Source of the DNA: Mannheimia bovis
GTDB lineage: Bacteria; Pseudomonadota; Gammaproteobacteria; Enterobacterales; Pasteurellaceae
Length of the DNA stretch: 64,000 nucleotides
Direction: 5' to 3'
NCBI RefSeq assembly: GCF_014541205.1
Contig: NZ_CP061280.1
Location: 822,798 to 886,797 of the forward strand
Below are positions 1-8,994 of this stretch, one piece after another (the first letter of the stretch is position 1; each line of letters opens with the position of its first letter). The notes beneath the pieces are model-generated. The model was not told the DNA's origin. It made no database searches and worked only from the letters and a program-made list of their open reading frames with translations. The translations under genes were made by a program, and so were the position numbers.

Positions 1-130
1 GCAACAGCGGCTCGAATTTACGGGCGATCGCAAGCCAAAGCAGAAGCACACTCACCGCAATCATTACGGCTTGCCCCCACTCAATGTGCATAATCCCCAT
101 TCCTTTAAATAGAGCGATAATACCTTCCAT
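1..130 (-). CDS. oadB: Oxaloacetate decarboxylase beta subunit, N-terminal fragment
   Basis: The first 43 codons of a minus-strand gene that runs off the left edge. The translation starts [12 protein letters not shown] and continues into a hydrophobic helix, which matches the start of OadB, the membrane subunit that couples decarboxylation of carboxybiotin to Na+ export. The ATG lies 9 bases after the oadA stop, so it is the third gene of oadGAB. The GAGGTGA-type ribosome site sits in the short gap. Identification rests on the N-terminus plus gene order; the rest of the protein is outside the window. Confidence 0.88.
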   Translation of the reverse strand, partial: MEGIIALFKGMGIMHIEWGQAVMIAVSVLLLWLAIARKFEPLL

Positions 131-139
131 ACATCACCT

Positions 140-1954
140 CTACGCAATGCTCATTAAGGTGTCATTTACAGCAACCACATCGCCTTGTTTCACATTAATG
201 CCTTGAATCGTGCCTGATTTTGCCGCACAAATTTGGGTTTCCATCTTCATTGCTTCAAGAATTAATAACACATCGCCTTCAGCCACTTGCTGACCTTCTT
301 TCACTTCTACTTTGAGGATATTCCCTGCCATTGGAGCATTCACCGGTTCGGCATTTGCAGATTTTTGAACAGAATTGACCACTTGTGGTGCCGGTGTTGT
401 ACTGCTTGGTGCGGTAGTTGGGGCGATGTTGGTAATATCCCCACCTTCGCTCACTTTCACTACAAAGGCTTTGCCTTCAAGTTCAACGGTGTAAACCGCA
501 GATCCGGATTGTGGTTGCGTTTTTGGTGCTGCGACTGGCACAGCTTTTACATCATCGGCACTTGGTACAGGTTCAAAGGCAGAAGGATTATTACGATTTT
601 CCAAATATTTCCAACCGATTTGCTGGAAGAGTGCCACAATTAACACATCATCAATGGCATTTTCAGCAAGTGTGATGCTTTTTTCTTTCGCTTGAGCAGT
701 AACTTCTGCCACAAGTTTATCCAATTCCGGTGGAATATGATCAGCAGGGCGGTCAGTGATTGGGGCAGCCCCTTCAAGCACTTTGTCTTGTAATGCTTTA
801 TTCACCGGTGCCGGTGTACGACCATATTCACCTTTTAAAATCCCTGCGGTTTCTTTAGCAATCGTTTTGTAACGTTCGCCCATCAACACATTCATAACTG
901 CTTGTGTACCGACAATTTGAGAGGTTGGCGTTACAAGCGGAATATTACCCAAATCTTCACGTACACGAGGAATTTCTTGTAATACAAGGTCAAGTTTATC
1001 GGAAGCATTTTGTTGTTTTAATTGGCTTTCAAGGTTAGTGAGCATTCCGCCCGGCACTTGAGCGACTAAAATACGGCTGTCTACACCACGAAGTTGCCCT
1101 TCAAATTTTGCATATTTTTTACGTACATCACGGAAGTAAGCTGAAATTTTTTCGAGTTCAGGAATATTTAAGCCGGTGTCATACGGTGTACCTTGTAAGG
1201 TTGCGATAATAGATTCGGTAGCCGGGTGCCCGTAAGTGCCAGACATTGAAGAAATCGAGGTATCTACGCCATCAACACCTGCCTCAATTGCTTTCAATAA
1301 CGCCATTTCAGCCATACCGGTGGTGGAGTGGCAATGTAAGTGAAGTTCCACATCATAGCGTTTTTTAATTTCGCTCACTAATTCGTAAGCTGCCATTGGA
1401 GTTAAAATACCCGACATATCTTTGATGACTAAAGAATCCACACCAATTTCTAATAATTGTTCTGTTACATCTAACCAAGTTTCTAAGGTGTGAACCGGGC
1501 TTGTGGTATAACTTAATGTACCCTGTGCGTGTCCACCGTGTTTTTTCACCGCTTGCAGTGCCGCTTGCATATTGCGAGGATCGTTTAACGCATCGAACAC
1601 TCGGAATACGCTCATTCCGTTAGCCACTGAACGCTCAACAAATTTATCTACCACATCATCAGCATAATGGCGATAACCAAGTAAATTCTGACCTCGTAGC
1701 AGCATTTGCATTGGCGTTTTTGGCATCGCTTTTTTCAGCTCACGCAAACGCACCCAAGGATCTTCACCTAAAAAACGAATACAGCTATCAAAAGTTGCTC
1801 CTCCCCAAGTTTCCAACGACCAATAGCCGATTTTATCTAGCTCAGCCGCAATCGGTAACATATCATCTAAACGTAAACGGGTGGCAAATAAAGATTGATG
1901 AGCATCACGCAAGACCACATCAGTAATCGCAATTTTTTTCGGTTGAGTTTTCAT
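140..1954 (-). CDS. oadA: Oxaloacetate decarboxylase alpha subunit (biotin carrier)
   Basis: 604 residues, full length for OadA. The N-terminal two thirds is the carboxyltransferase TIM barrel: it opens with [11 protein letters not shown] and has the metal-binding [14 protein letters not shown] stretch near residue 205. An Ala/Pro/Thr-rich linker follows (about 470-540). The C-terminal biotinyl domain carries EAMKMET with the biotin-accepting Lys at residue 570. The protein transfers carboxylate from oxaloacetate to biotin; OadB then decarboxylates it and pumps Na+. A clear AAGGAA ribosome site precedes the ATG. It lies between oadG and oadB in the usual order. The family also includes pyruvate carboxylase subunit B and methylmalonyl-CoA decarboxylase, but the oadG neighbour makes oxaloacetate decarboxylase the best reading. 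Confidence 0.95.
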   Translation of the reverse strand: MKTQPKKIAITDVVLRDAHQSLFATRLRLDDMLPIAAELDKIGYWSLETWGGATFDSCIRFLGEDPWVRLRELKKAMPKTPMQMLLRGQNLLGYRHYADDVVDKFVERSVANGMSVFRVFDALNDPRNMQAALQAVKKHGGHAQGTLSYTTSPVHTLETWLDVTEQLLEIGVDSLVIKDMSGILTPMAAYELVSEIKKRYDVELHLHCHSTTGMAEMALLKAIEAGVDGVDTSISSMSGTYGHPATESIIATLQGTPYDTGLNIPELEKISAYFRDVRKKYAKFEGQLRGVDSRILVAQVPGGMLTNLESQLKQQNASDKLDLVLQEIPRVREDLGNIPLVTPTSQIVGTQAVMNVLMGERYKTIAKETAGILKGEYGRTPAPVNKALQDKVLEGAAPITDRPADHIPPELDKLVAEVTAQAKEKSITLAENAIDDVLIVALFQQIGWKYLENRNNPSAFEPVPSADDVKAVPVAAPKTQPQSGSAVYTVELEGKAFVVKVSEGGDITNIAPTTAPSSTTPAPQVVNSVQKSANAEPVNAPMAGNILKVEVKEGQQVAEGDVLLILEAMKMETQICAAKSGTIQGINVKQGDVVAVNDTLMSIA

Positions 1955-1983
1955 ATTAAATTCCTTCTAAACTATAATTTGTA

Positions 1984-2238
1984 CTAATTTTGTTTGTTAA
2001 TTCTACGATGATGAGCAATTGCCGCTACAATGACAGGACGTAAACGTTCTAAATCATCTTGAGTCTGTGAGATTGGCAATTTTTGTGTTGGAACAGAGAT
2101 TGGTTCTGGGAAATATCGGTTGATGAGCGTAGAAATAAAACTGATGGCATAAATAAGTAAGAATAAGAACAGGAGCACAAAACCCATTCCTGCAAACATC
2201 AGATTTACCCCTTCGCCAAATAGTTCTGCGTTTGTCAT
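1984..2238 (-). CDS. oadG: Oxaloacetate decarboxylase gamma subunit
   Basis: 84 residues with one strongly hydrophobic helix at about residues 13-38, then a short hydrophilic tail with AHHRR near the C-terminus. This is the OadG plan: a single-pass subunit that holds OadA and OadB together and, in studied homologues, binds Zn through its C-terminal tail. An AAGGATAA ribosome site precedes the ATG. It is first in oadGAB and ends 29 bases before oadA. Confidence 0.9.
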   Translation of the reverse strand: MTNAELFGEGVNLMFAGMGFVLLFLFLLIYAISFISTLINRYFPEPISVPTQKLPISQTQDDLERLRPVIVAAIAHHRRINKQN

Positions 2239-2317
2239 AGAGTTATCCTTAATAATAAAAGTGATATATGAAATGTAGAAAAATTCCGGCTTAATTTCAA
2301 ATGATTTAGTATAAAAA

Positions 2318-2335
2318 TTTGTGATAGATCACAAA
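2318..2335. promoter_or_regulatory. Perfect 8+2+8 palindrome upstream of oadG
   Basis: The arms TTTGTGAT and ATCACAAA are separated by AG, about 80 bases upstream of the oadG start. The half-sites TGTGA/TCACA look like those of the CRP family, but the gap is 4 bases rather than the 6 of a classical CRP site. It is probably an operator for oadGAB; the regulator is unknown. Confidence 0.45.
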
Positions 2336-2343
2336 CTTAAATA

Positions 2344-2413
2344 GCAAGCGGTCAGATTTTGTAAACCTTTTGCGATTCTACTTGCAAAAAGTTGTTGAAA
2401 TCTGACCGCTTGT
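2344..2413 (-). terminator. Inverted pair of uptake sequences, likely terminator of the pxp operon
   Basis: GCAAGCGGTCAGATTTT (2344-2360) is complementary to AAATCTGACCGCTTGT (2398-2413). Two Apl-type uptake sequences in inverted orientation form a stem just after the stop codon of the transporter gene at 2427. In this family such pairs often double as terminators. Confidence 0.5.
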
Positions 2414-2426
2414 TAAAATTTAATGA

Positions 2427-3617
2427 TTAAGCCATCAACCCTGAAATATATTTGGAGAGTGTCATTGCACTTAATATTGCCATTGAAACGACCACAATAG
2501 CTCCTGAAATGGTCATCCACACAGGGTGTTTGTAGTCGCCCACAATTTTAGTTTTATGTGCTGCAAGTAAGATTAAACCAAGTGAAATTGGCAGAATTAA
2601 GCCGTTCAGCGTACCGACAAAAACCAGTACTTGTGCAGGACGTCCAATTGTTGCTAATACCGCAGTTGAGATCACAATAAAGGCGACGATAAAGCAATTT
2701 TTATGTTTTTCGATAAATGGTGAAAATGAAGTGATGAAAGAAACGGATGTATAAGCCGCACCGATAACGGAGGTAATTGAAGCCGCCCAAATTACTACAC
2801 CGAAGATCATTAAGCCAACATTGCCGGCAACGTGGGCAAATGGGGTTGAAGCAGGGTTTTTCGGATCGAGCTGAACACCCATTGACACCACTCCAAGTAC
2901 TGCTAAGAACAACACAACTCGCATAATTGAAGCAATTAGAATGGCTGATACGGAGCTTTTGCTCACTTCTTTGAGATTTTCTTTACCTTTAATGCCTGCA
3001 TCAAGTAAACGATGAGCACCTGCAAAGGTAATGTAGCCACCAACTGTACCGCCTACAAGAGTTACAATCGCAATGACATCAAGTTTTTCTGGTACAAAAG
3101 TATGAACCACAGCATCGCCAATAGGTGGATTAGCTTTAATTGCAACAAAGATCGTTAAGGCAATCATCACAAAGCCCATAATTTGAGCAAATCTATCCAT
3201 TACTTTACCGGCTTCACGGAACAGGAAGATCCCAACCGCGATTGCACCGCTGATAATCGCCCCCATTTCAGGCGAAAGACCGGTTAGAATATTTAAACCT
3301 AAGCCTGCACCACCGACATTCCCGATATTAAAGGCTAAACCGCCCATTACAATTAATAGGGCAAGAAAATAACCCGCACCCGGTAATACTGCATTGGCGA
3401 TGTCTTGGGCTTTCTTTTCAGATACCGCAACAATTCGCCAAATATTCAGTTGTGCACCGATATCAAGCAGGATTGAGAGTAAGATCACAAAACCGAAACT
3501 GGCAAGAAGGGTTTGGGTAAATGTTGCCGTTTGGGTTAAAAATCCGGGTCCAATGGCGGAAGTCGCCATTAAGAATGCTGCTCCAAGTAAAGCACTGCGA
3601 TTATTGTTTTTGGACAT
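2427..3617 (-). CDS. NRAMP-family transporter linked to 5-oxoprolinase (YcsG-like)
   Basis: 396 residues with about 11 predicted membrane helices and the overall shape of the NRAMP/SLC11 family. The family's metal ligands are absent: helix 1 reads AIGPGFLTQT where metal transporters have DPGN, and no MPH triplet is seen in the region expected for helix 6 (TVGGYITFAGAHR). The gene is the last of a run with pxpB, pxpC and pxpA. Bacillus subtilis has the same pairing (ycsF-ycsG-kipI-kipA), so a role in moving 5-oxoproline or a related compound is plausible, but the substrate is not shown by the sequence. A start with AAGGAAC upstream supports the ATG at 3617. Confidence 0.75.
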   Translation of the reverse strand: MSKNNNRSALLGAAFLMATSAIGPGFLTQTATFTQTLLASFGFVILLSILLDIGAQLNIWRIVAVSEKKAQDIANAVLPGAGYFLALLIVMGGLAFNIGNVGGAGLGLNILTGLSPEMGAIISGAIAVGIFLFREAGKVMDRFAQIMGFVMIALTIFVAIKANPPIGDAVVHTFVPEKLDVIAIVTLVGGTVGGYITFAGAHRLLDAGIKGKENLKEVSKSSVSAILIASIMRVVLFLAVLGVVSMGVQLDPKNPASTPFAHVAGNVGLMIFGVVIWAASITSVIGAAYTSVSFITSFSPFIEKHKNCFIVAFIVISTAVLATIGRPAQVLVFVGTLNGLILPISLGLILLAAHKTKIVGDYKHPVWMTISGAIVVVSMAILSAMTLSKYISGLMA

Positions 3618-3738
3618 TGTATTAGTTCCTTTTTGTTGTTTTTGGATTTGATCAAAAATGGGTATTTTTTAGTGAAATTTGACCGCTTGTAATAGACCTA
3701 GTAGGGGTAAACAGTGCTGAGATGGCAGCTGATTACAG

Positions 3739-4476
3739 TTATGCCTTAACTGAGATTCCTTTCACTTCTAGTTCCCTTCTAATCCGTTCTGCAAATTCTA
3801 CTGCGTGTTCACCATCGCCATGTAGGCAAATGCTATCTGCTTTTATCTCTACATTGCTACCATCAACAGTTGGTACTGTGCCTTCTAATACCATTTGTAA
3901 TACTTGGCTGATCGCTTCATCATCGCTTTCTACCATAGCATCATCACGGGTGCGTGGCACAAGTGAGCCGTCAGCTAAATAGTGGCGATCGGCGAATACT
4001 TCGGAAATAGTGTGTAACCCCTGTTGTTCAGCAACAGTGAGCATTAAACTACCCGATAAGCCCATTAATTTAAGAGCAGGGTCGAACTGTTTCACCGTTT
4101 GAGCAATCAATCCGGCTAAGTGAGGATCTTTTGCTGCCATATTGTATAAAGCTCCGTGTGGTTTCACATAATCCATCGCTACATTTTCGGTATCACATAA
4201 GGCTTTAATTGCACCGAGTTGGTAGAGTAGGCACGCTTTGAGCTCATCATCAGACAGTTGCATATTGGTACGTCCAAAATTTTCTCTATCGGGAAAACCG
4301 GGGTGAGCTCCAACTCGTACTCCGTTTTCTTTTGCCCATAAAATAGCTTTACGTATTTCGTTGTAATCGCCTGCGTGTAAACCGCAACAGACATTGGCTG
4401 AGGTAACCAGTTGTAACAGGCGATGATCATTGCCACAGCCTTCGGCTAAATCCACATTTAAATCAACGTGCTTCAT
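3739..4476 (-). CDS. pxpA: 5-oxoprolinase subunit A (LamB/YcsF family)
   Basis: 245 residues, typical for the family. The N-terminus [17 protein letters not shown] and the later [12 protein letters not shown] and [14 protein letters not shown] blocks are the family signatures. PxpA works with PxpB and PxpC in the ATP-dependent opening of 5-oxo-L-proline to glutamate, a damage-repair reaction. Its ATG lies inside the end of pxpC (14-base overlap) with GGAG upstream, which indicates translational coupling. Gene order is pxpB-pxpC-pxpA. Confidence 0.93.
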   Translation of the reverse strand: MKHVDLNVDLAEGCGNDHRLLQLVTSANVCCGLHAGDYNEIRKAILWAKENGVRVGAHPGFPDRENFGRTNMQLSDDELKACLLYQLGAIKALCDTENVAMDYVKPHGALYNMAAKDPHLAGLIAQTVKQFDPALKLMGLSGSLMLTVAEQQGLHTISEVFADRHYLADGSLVPRTRDDAMVESDDEAISQVLQMVLEGTVPTVDGSNVEIKADSICLHGDGEHAVEFAERIRRELEVKGISVKA

Positions 4477-5392
4477 TTACTTTTCTCCGGATACTATCTA
4501 AATAATCTTGATCTCTTTGATAAATTTTGACTGCTTGTTCACGGCTAACTTGCTCAAATTGCACTGCTGAACCAAACGGATTTTGGGCAAGTCTCCCTAG
4601 ATCGGCTTGGATAATACAAGCAATTTTGGGGTAGCCTCCCGTCGTTTGAGCGTCCGCCAATAGTACAATCGGCTGTCCGTCAGGAGGAACTTGAACCGTG
4701 CCACTTGGGGCAGCATATGAGAGCATTTCCAGGGAAGTTGTTAATTTCAACGCTTTTTCTGCAAAGCGGTAGCCCATACGGTTGCTGTTCGCTTGTAGCT
4801 TCCAACCTTGATGCCAAAAGCGTTCACGACTGTCTGCGGTAAAGGCTTCATATTCGCTGGAAGCTGTTGCTCTAATTCGGGAAGTGAAATCAATCGGTTC
4901 AATAGCGAGCATTGAGAGTTGGGTATCTCTTAAACCGGTGGGTAAGTTATCGCCTGCTTTTAACATTCTGCCTTGAAAACCACCGAATTGGGCTTTTAAG
5001 TCGGTACTTGCTGAACCTAGCACCTGTGGTACAAGGAAACCGCCTGAAACACATAAGTAAGCATAATTGCCTGTTGCAATCCGTTTTAGCGTTAAGGTCT
5101 GGCGAGCTTTTGCAGTATAGCGAAAGTAGGAAAAGACCGGTATTCCATCTAATTCGGCTTCTACCAAAGCACCGGTAAAACAGAATGGGGTGTTGCAATC
5201 GAAAGTTAGCGTTAGCCCACCTGCGGTTATTTCAAGGGCTGGGGCATTGTTTGCATTTTTTAACAATAAATTACCCGCTTGAAGAGCAAGAGTATCCATT
5301 GCTCCCCCGTGGCTTACCCCTAAATGACGATAACCGTAGCGCCCTAAATCCTGAATGTGGGCAAAGCCTTGTACTTTTTCAATATAAATCAT
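4463..5392 (-). CDS. pxpC: 5-oxoprolinase subunit C (KipA family)
   Basis: 309 residues, beginning [33 protein letters not shown], the hallmark opening of the biotin-dependent carboxyltransferase-like/KipA family. Other family blocks are [19 protein letters not shown]-like text near residue 240. It forms a complex with PxpB. Its ATG overlaps the pxpB stop by four bases (ATGA). In other bacteria the name KipA refers to a sporulation kinase regulator, but here the linkage to pxpA argues for the oxoprolinase role. Confidence 0.92.
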   Translation of the reverse strand: MIYIEKVQGFAHIQDLGRYGYRHLGVSHGGAMDTLALQAGNLLLKNANNAPALEITAGGLTLTFDCNTPFCFTGALVEAELDGIPVFSYFRYTAKARQTLTLKRIATGNYAYLCVSGGFLVPQVLGSASTDLKAQFGGFQGRMLKAGDNLPTGLRDTQLSMLAIEPIDFTSRIRATASSEYEAFTADSRERFWHQGWKLQANSNRMGYRFAEKALKLTTSLEMLSYAAPSGTVQVPPDGQPIVLLADAQTTGGYPKIACIIQADLGRLAQNPFGSAVQFEQVSREQAVKIYQRDQDYLDSIRRKVNEAR

Positions 5393-6036
5393 AGGGTAAT
5401 GCTCTCCGCGACAAATCGAACATTATCGCCAGCCGAAAGTAGTGTTGGCGGATTGTGCTGAATGTTAAATAGAGGTAGCTCGGTGCGTCCGAGTAGTTGC
5501 CAGCCGCCGGGTGAAGTAAAAGGGTAAATACCTGTTTGGCTACCACCAATACCAACGGAACCCGCTGGTACTTTCGTTCTCGGCACATCACGTCGAGGCG
5601 TATGAAGATTTTCAGGTAAGCCATTGAGATAAGGAAAGCCTGGTTGGAAACCAATCATAAACACGGTGTAGGTTGGTTCGGTATGACGGCGGATAATCTC
5701 TTCGGCAGTGGTATTGTGGAATTTTGCCACTTCAAACAGATCTTCGCCAAATTCTCCACCGTAATGAACAGGGATTTCAATTAAGCGAGGTGCTTGACTT
5801 ACTTGAGCTTGATAATTTTGCCACAGTTGCTGAATAGTCGAAATGAGAGTGTTTGAATTCGCTAATAAGTTGTGGAATATAGTGAAATTATTCATTCCTA
5901 CTACCACTTCTACTACATTTTCTTGTGCTCTTGCTTGCTCAGCCACTGCCCAGATTTGTTGTTGTTTAGAAAGTTCGGCAGGTGGAACTGCTAAGCAGAG
6001 CAAACTATGTTCACTGGTATGATGAATAGTTAGCAT
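5389..6036 (-). CDS. pxpB: 5-oxoprolinase subunit B (KipI family)
   Basis: 215 residues from the ATG at 6036; a GTG 12 bases further up (6048) is in frame but neither has a clear ribosome site. The ATG gives MLTIHHTSEHSLLCLAV, which fits the family start. Family marks are EIPVHYGGEFGEDL, the GFQPGFPYLNGLP loop and VPAGSVGIGGSQTGIYP. It pairs with PxpC in the ATP-dependent oxoprolinase and is first in the pxpBCA unit. Confidence 0.9.
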   Translation of the reverse strand: MLTIHHTSEHSLLCLAVPPAELSKQQQIWAVAEQARAQENVVEVVVGMNNFTIFHNLLANSNTLISTIQQLWQNYQAQVSQAPRLIEIPVHYGGEFGEDLFEVAKFHNTTAEEIIRRHTEPTYTVFMIGFQPGFPYLNGLPENLHTPRRDVPRTKVPAGSVGIGGSQTGIYPFTSPGGWQLLGRTELPLFNIQHNPPTLLSAGDNVRFVAESITL

Positions 6037-6131
6037 AAAATTGTTCACAGATTGTTAAAAAAAGGTAACAACTTTTTACGCCGATACATTTAATCTGTCA
6101 ATTTTATTTTGTTGAAAATGTGAGATAGCTC

Positions 6132-6953
6132 TTATTTTTTAGAAGTGTTCTCGTTTCTTATTCGCCAAAAGGTTGCAAATCTTGGTTTTCCACTTTCTGT
6201 TAATCCTCGATATTTATAAGTAATAGTTGAACCAATCGGCGGCGGATTTTCTCGATCTTTATCTTTAAAACCTGAGCCAATACGAAATCGACCTCGCTGG
6301 TTTTCACAAGTAATCGCCCCTAATTTGTGAGCATATTTTCCTTTACCTTTGTGATGAGCAATAACAGTACACTCTTCATCTAAAACGGGTTTAATTTTTA
6401 GAATTTGTGCTGATCGCCCTTGAATATATTCAGCATTCGGGTTACGTACAACCACACCTTCTCCGCCTTTTACTATAATAGCCTGATAAAAGGTATTAAG
6501 ATGGGTTTTATCCTGAATTGGTATTTGTTCAATGATCTCAATATGTGGAGAGCGGTGCTGAGCAATATATTGCTTTAATGAATTTAGCCGTTCAAACAAA
6601 TTACCTTTGGCATAAGGCACATCAAAAACCTGTAATTTGAGTTTATGCCAACCTTTAGGCTCAACAGAACGGACGATAGAGGAAATTTCCTCAAATTTTC
6701 CTCGTTCGCTAAACAGTTCGCCATCAATGGCAAAAGGGGGAAAATCTTTTATAAAATAATCTGGCGGATTAAGCGGATAGCCTTGACGGCTAATCAGTTG
6801 CTTACCGTTCCAAAAGCCCCTTACGCCATCAAGCTTCTCGCTCATTACCCAGCCGGTAATATCTTGATCTTTATATTGCCCAAGTAACATTAAATCGGGT
6901 GATTTGGCAAAAAGAGAAGGGCAGAGTAGTAATAAAAAGAGAAATTTTTTCAT
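6132..6953 (-). CDS. Exported ATP-dependent DNA ligase
   Basis: 273 residues from the ATG at 6953, chosen because GGAGG sits 5 bases upstream; a longer reading from 6977 lacks support. Residues 1-16 are a signal peptide (MKKFLFLLLLCPSLFA). The adenylation domain follows, with motif I SEKLDGVRG and the AMP-accepting Lys at residue 40, then FAIDGELF, GGEGVVVR and AQILKIKP. The C-terminal part is an OB fold. This is the small periplasmic ligase described from Haemophilus and Neisseria. Its biological job is uncertain; repair of incoming or extracellular DNA has been suggested for such exported ligases. Confidence 0.88.
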   Translation of the reverse strand: MKKFLFLLLLCPSLFAKSPDLMLLGQYKDQDITGWVMSEKLDGVRGFWNGKQLISRQGYPLNPPDYFIKDFPPFAIDGELFSERGKFEEISSIVRSVEPKGWHKLKLQVFDVPYAKGNLFERLNSLKQYIAQHRSPHIEIIEQIPIQDKTHLNTFYQAIIVKGGEGVVVRNPNAEYIQGRSAQILKIKPVLDEECTVIAHHKGKGKYAHKLGAITCENQRGRFRIGSGFKDKDRENPPPIGSTITYKYRGLTESGKPRFATFWRIRNENTSKK

Positions 6954-7065
6954 AGTGCCTCCAACGGTTGAAGGCACTATAAAGTAAAGGAAGGAAAGCG
7001 TCAGAAAAGAAATTCAAATTTTCGATGCAGATCGCAAAATTTGCTTCAAAAAAGACCGCTTGTAA

Positions 7066-7890
7066 TTAACGAACTGTTTGAATTAAGGCAGAAATATCTT
7101 CGCTAAAGGTTTCTAACTTCGCCATTTCTTCAATTTGACTGTGAGAATATTTTTTCGCATTGTAAACCACGACTATACTCACATCGCCAACCTGTAAGAA
7201 ATTGGTTTCGCCAAAAGGGGTATAACGTGTTGCCCCAATGCTAATAATCGCTTTGGTTGGATAATTTGCCTGTTTTAACATTTCAGCAATATTATTCATC
7301 GGACCTTCGTCCGGCTGATTATTCATTCTATCCACAATCCAATCTAATAATTTTTGATGGAAGTAGCTGTATTCCGCGGCAGGACTATCAATACCATAAG
7401 TATTCAACTCGCCATTACGTTTATGAAAACAAGCGATATTATAATTATCTAATGTGCTCCCTTCGTTAAAATTATCTAATTCAAGCAAAGTGGCAGAAAG
7501 CCCTTTAGACGAAGCCCCCCAGTTTTTCTTTTCACAGATTTTGTTTGCATTCGGACGGCGAATAGAACAGTCATTATAAGCGGCAAAATGGGTTGGAGTA
7601 AGGGAAACAACGTGATTATCTTGATAGCCAATAGCACAAATCAACGCTACTTCAGGTTCAATTTGTAGATTATCTGCATCTTCAGGAAAATTAATCGCGG
7701 TATTTGAAAGCGGATAAGTGGATAAGAATTGGTAATCCCCTAAATTTTCCGCAGGCACATAAAATGGAAAAATTGCTTTTGGTTGAATAGCTTCAGCCGT
7801 TTTGACTTTCATAAAATCCGCAGCCTCACCAGCTTGCTCCAAGTGCCCCGCAAAATTACCAGCTACACCTAAACCGATAAAATGTTCCAT
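7066..7890 (-). CDS. Uncharacterised conserved protein, possibly DUF5718 family
   Basis: 274 residues, soluble, with no signal peptide or membrane segment. It begins MEHFIGLGVAGNFAGHLEQAGEA and has an alternating alpha/beta look with acidic pockets. The overall impression recalls fumarylacetoacetate-hydrolase-like folds and the family I remember as DUF5718, but I cannot confirm either. AAGGAG lies just before the ATG. It is transcribed alone, between the ligase gene and the CRISPR array. No function is proposed. Confidence 0.6.
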   Translation of the reverse strand: MEHFIGLGVAGNFAGHLEQAGEAADFMKVKTAEAIQPKAIFPFYVPAENLGDYQFLSTYPLSNTAINFPEDADNLQIEPEVALICAIGYQDNHVVSLTPTHFAAYNDCSIRRPNANKICEKKNWGASSKGLSATLLELDNFNEGSTLDNYNIACFHKRNGELNTYGIDSPAAEYSYFHQKLLDWIVDRMNNQPDEGPMNNIAEMLKQANYPTKAIISIGATRYTPFGETNFLQVGDVSIVVVYNAKKYSHSQIEEMAKLETFSEDISALIQTVR

Positions 7891-7977
7891 AATCTACTCC
7901 TTAATTGGTAAAAGTTGGATAAAATTCTACCGCTTGTGAAAGAAAATTGCGAATGTTTATTTTATCTGATTTAGTGT

Positions 7978-8409
7978 TTGAGGTAAGTATTTATTATTTC
8001 GCAGTGCTACAATTAACCAAATGCCAATCAGCAAAGAGTTGGTGTTGTAGCTCCCTTTCTCATTTCGCAGTGCTACAATTTATCTTACCAGCTAAAAACG
8101 GTCGCCACGGTTGTAGCTCCCTTTCTCATTTCGCAGTGCTACAATAAACCGCTCTCACTTTCTACCAATTCTACTGTTGTAGCTCCCTTTCTCATTTCGC
8201 AGTGCTACAATTTGGAATGCGATATTACGAGGGCGGGTGGTGTTGTAGCTCCCTTTCTCATTTCGCAGTGCTACAATTAACCGCATTTGCCCCCATTGCA
8301 ACTCCCAGTTGTAGCTCCCTTTCTCATTTCGCAGTGCTACAATGATGACAGTAAGTAATAAAGATTATTATTTGTTGTAGCTCCCTTTCTCATTTCGCAG
8401 TGCTACAAT
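7978..8409 (+). CRISPR. Type II-C CRISPR array, 7 repeats and 6 spacers
   Basis: Repeats are 36 bases; all six full copies are identical, running from GTTGTAGCTCCCTTTC to GCAGTGCTACAAT. They start at 8044, 8110, 8176, 8242, 8308 and 8374. The first unit (7978-8013) keeps only the last 18 bases intact and is degenerate before that. All six spacers are exactly 30 bases (8014-8043, 8080-8109, 8146-8175, 8212-8241, 8278-8307, 8344-8373). The crRNA strand is the plus strand, judged from the tracrRNA at 13158, so the array runs towards the cas genes. Each repeat ends in TGCTACAAT, an extended -10 promoter, as in the Neisseria meningitidis array, which to my knowledge has the same repeat. No spacer was seen to match the rest of the window. 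Confidence 0.98.
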
Positions 8410-8667
8410 AGACCTCGCTCAGAGCCTTATTTATCAAGGGTTTTGCTAGGAATAGCTCGATAAAAAATTGAGTAAAAAGTCGTTTGTAAGCGGTTATTTT
8501 CCTGAAATTTTTTGCAAATTTTGCAGATTTTTTTAGAAAAATAACCGCTTGCTTTTTGCTGAAAAGGGATAAAAATAACTATCTTGGTATTGTGTTTTGA
8601 TTAAAAATGTAGCAATTAAACCAAAATTAACGATGTGGCATAAAAAAATTTCTAGTCTGTATTTTTG
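8410..8667. other. Non-coding stretch between the array and cas2
   Basis: 258 bases, very AT rich, with no open reading frame of note and no further repeat copy. It holds an inverted pair of uptake sequences (annotated separately). It separates convergent transcripts: the array from the left and the cas operon from the right. Confidence 0.6.
8488..8550. terminator. Inverted uptake-sequence pair between array and cas2
   Basis: AAGCGGTTATTTT (8488-8500) is the exact complement of AAAATAACCGCTT (8538-8550), with A/T runs around it. The stem can stop transcription from either side, which suits the convergent array and cas2 transcripts. Confidence 0.55.
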
Positions 8668-8994
8668 CTAAAAGAGTAGCATTTGGTTTGCATTGACTTT
8701 TTCCTCCTGTGGCTTTAATTCGCCGACGAGCAATAACATTGAAGTAAATTGCTTTTCGGTTACTTCCAAGCAACGTACTGAGCCTTCTTCCGGTAAATGC
8801 TGGGTTAGGCGTTTGTTATGTTTTTCGAGTGAATCCCGACCTCGTACGATCCGTGTATAAACTGAAAGTTGCAGCATTTGATAGCCGTCTTTTAGCAAAA
8901 ATTGCCTAAATTGGTTGGCGGCTTTGCGTTTGGCTTTGGTGGTAACCGGTAGGTCAAAGAAAACAATAATTCGCATAAATGTTGCCTCACTCAT
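8668..8994 (-). CDS. cas2: CRISPR-associated endonuclease Cas2, type II-C
   Basis: 108 residues. The core begins [11 protein letters not shown] with the family Asp after FF, followed by [19 protein letters not shown] and the [10 protein letters not shown] strand. Two starts are possible: ATG 8994 (AAGGAA upstream) and ATG 8976 (GAGG upstream). The longer is given because it overlaps the end of cas1 by 8 bases and the resulting MSEATFMRI resembles my memory of the Neisseria protein. With Cas1 it integrates new spacers. It is the last gene of the cas operon. Confidence 0.95.
   Translation of the reverse strand: MSEATFMRIIVFFDLPVTTKAKRKAANQFRQFLLKDGYQMLQLSVYTRIVRGRDSLEKHNKRLTQHLPEEGSVRCLEVTEKQFTSMLLLVGELKPQEEKVNANQMLLF

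Noticed and set aside
2318-2335. Classical CRP site upstream of oadG
   Set aside because: TGTGA and TCACA are 4 bases apart, not 6; kept only as an unassigned palindrome.
7947-8147. Plus-strand reading frame across the start of the array
   Set aside because: It is made of CRISPR repeats and spacers; repeated peptide text is due to the repeats.
8014-8373. Self-targeting spacers against this window
   Set aside because: No spacer was seen to match another part of the window by eye; a full genome search was not possible.
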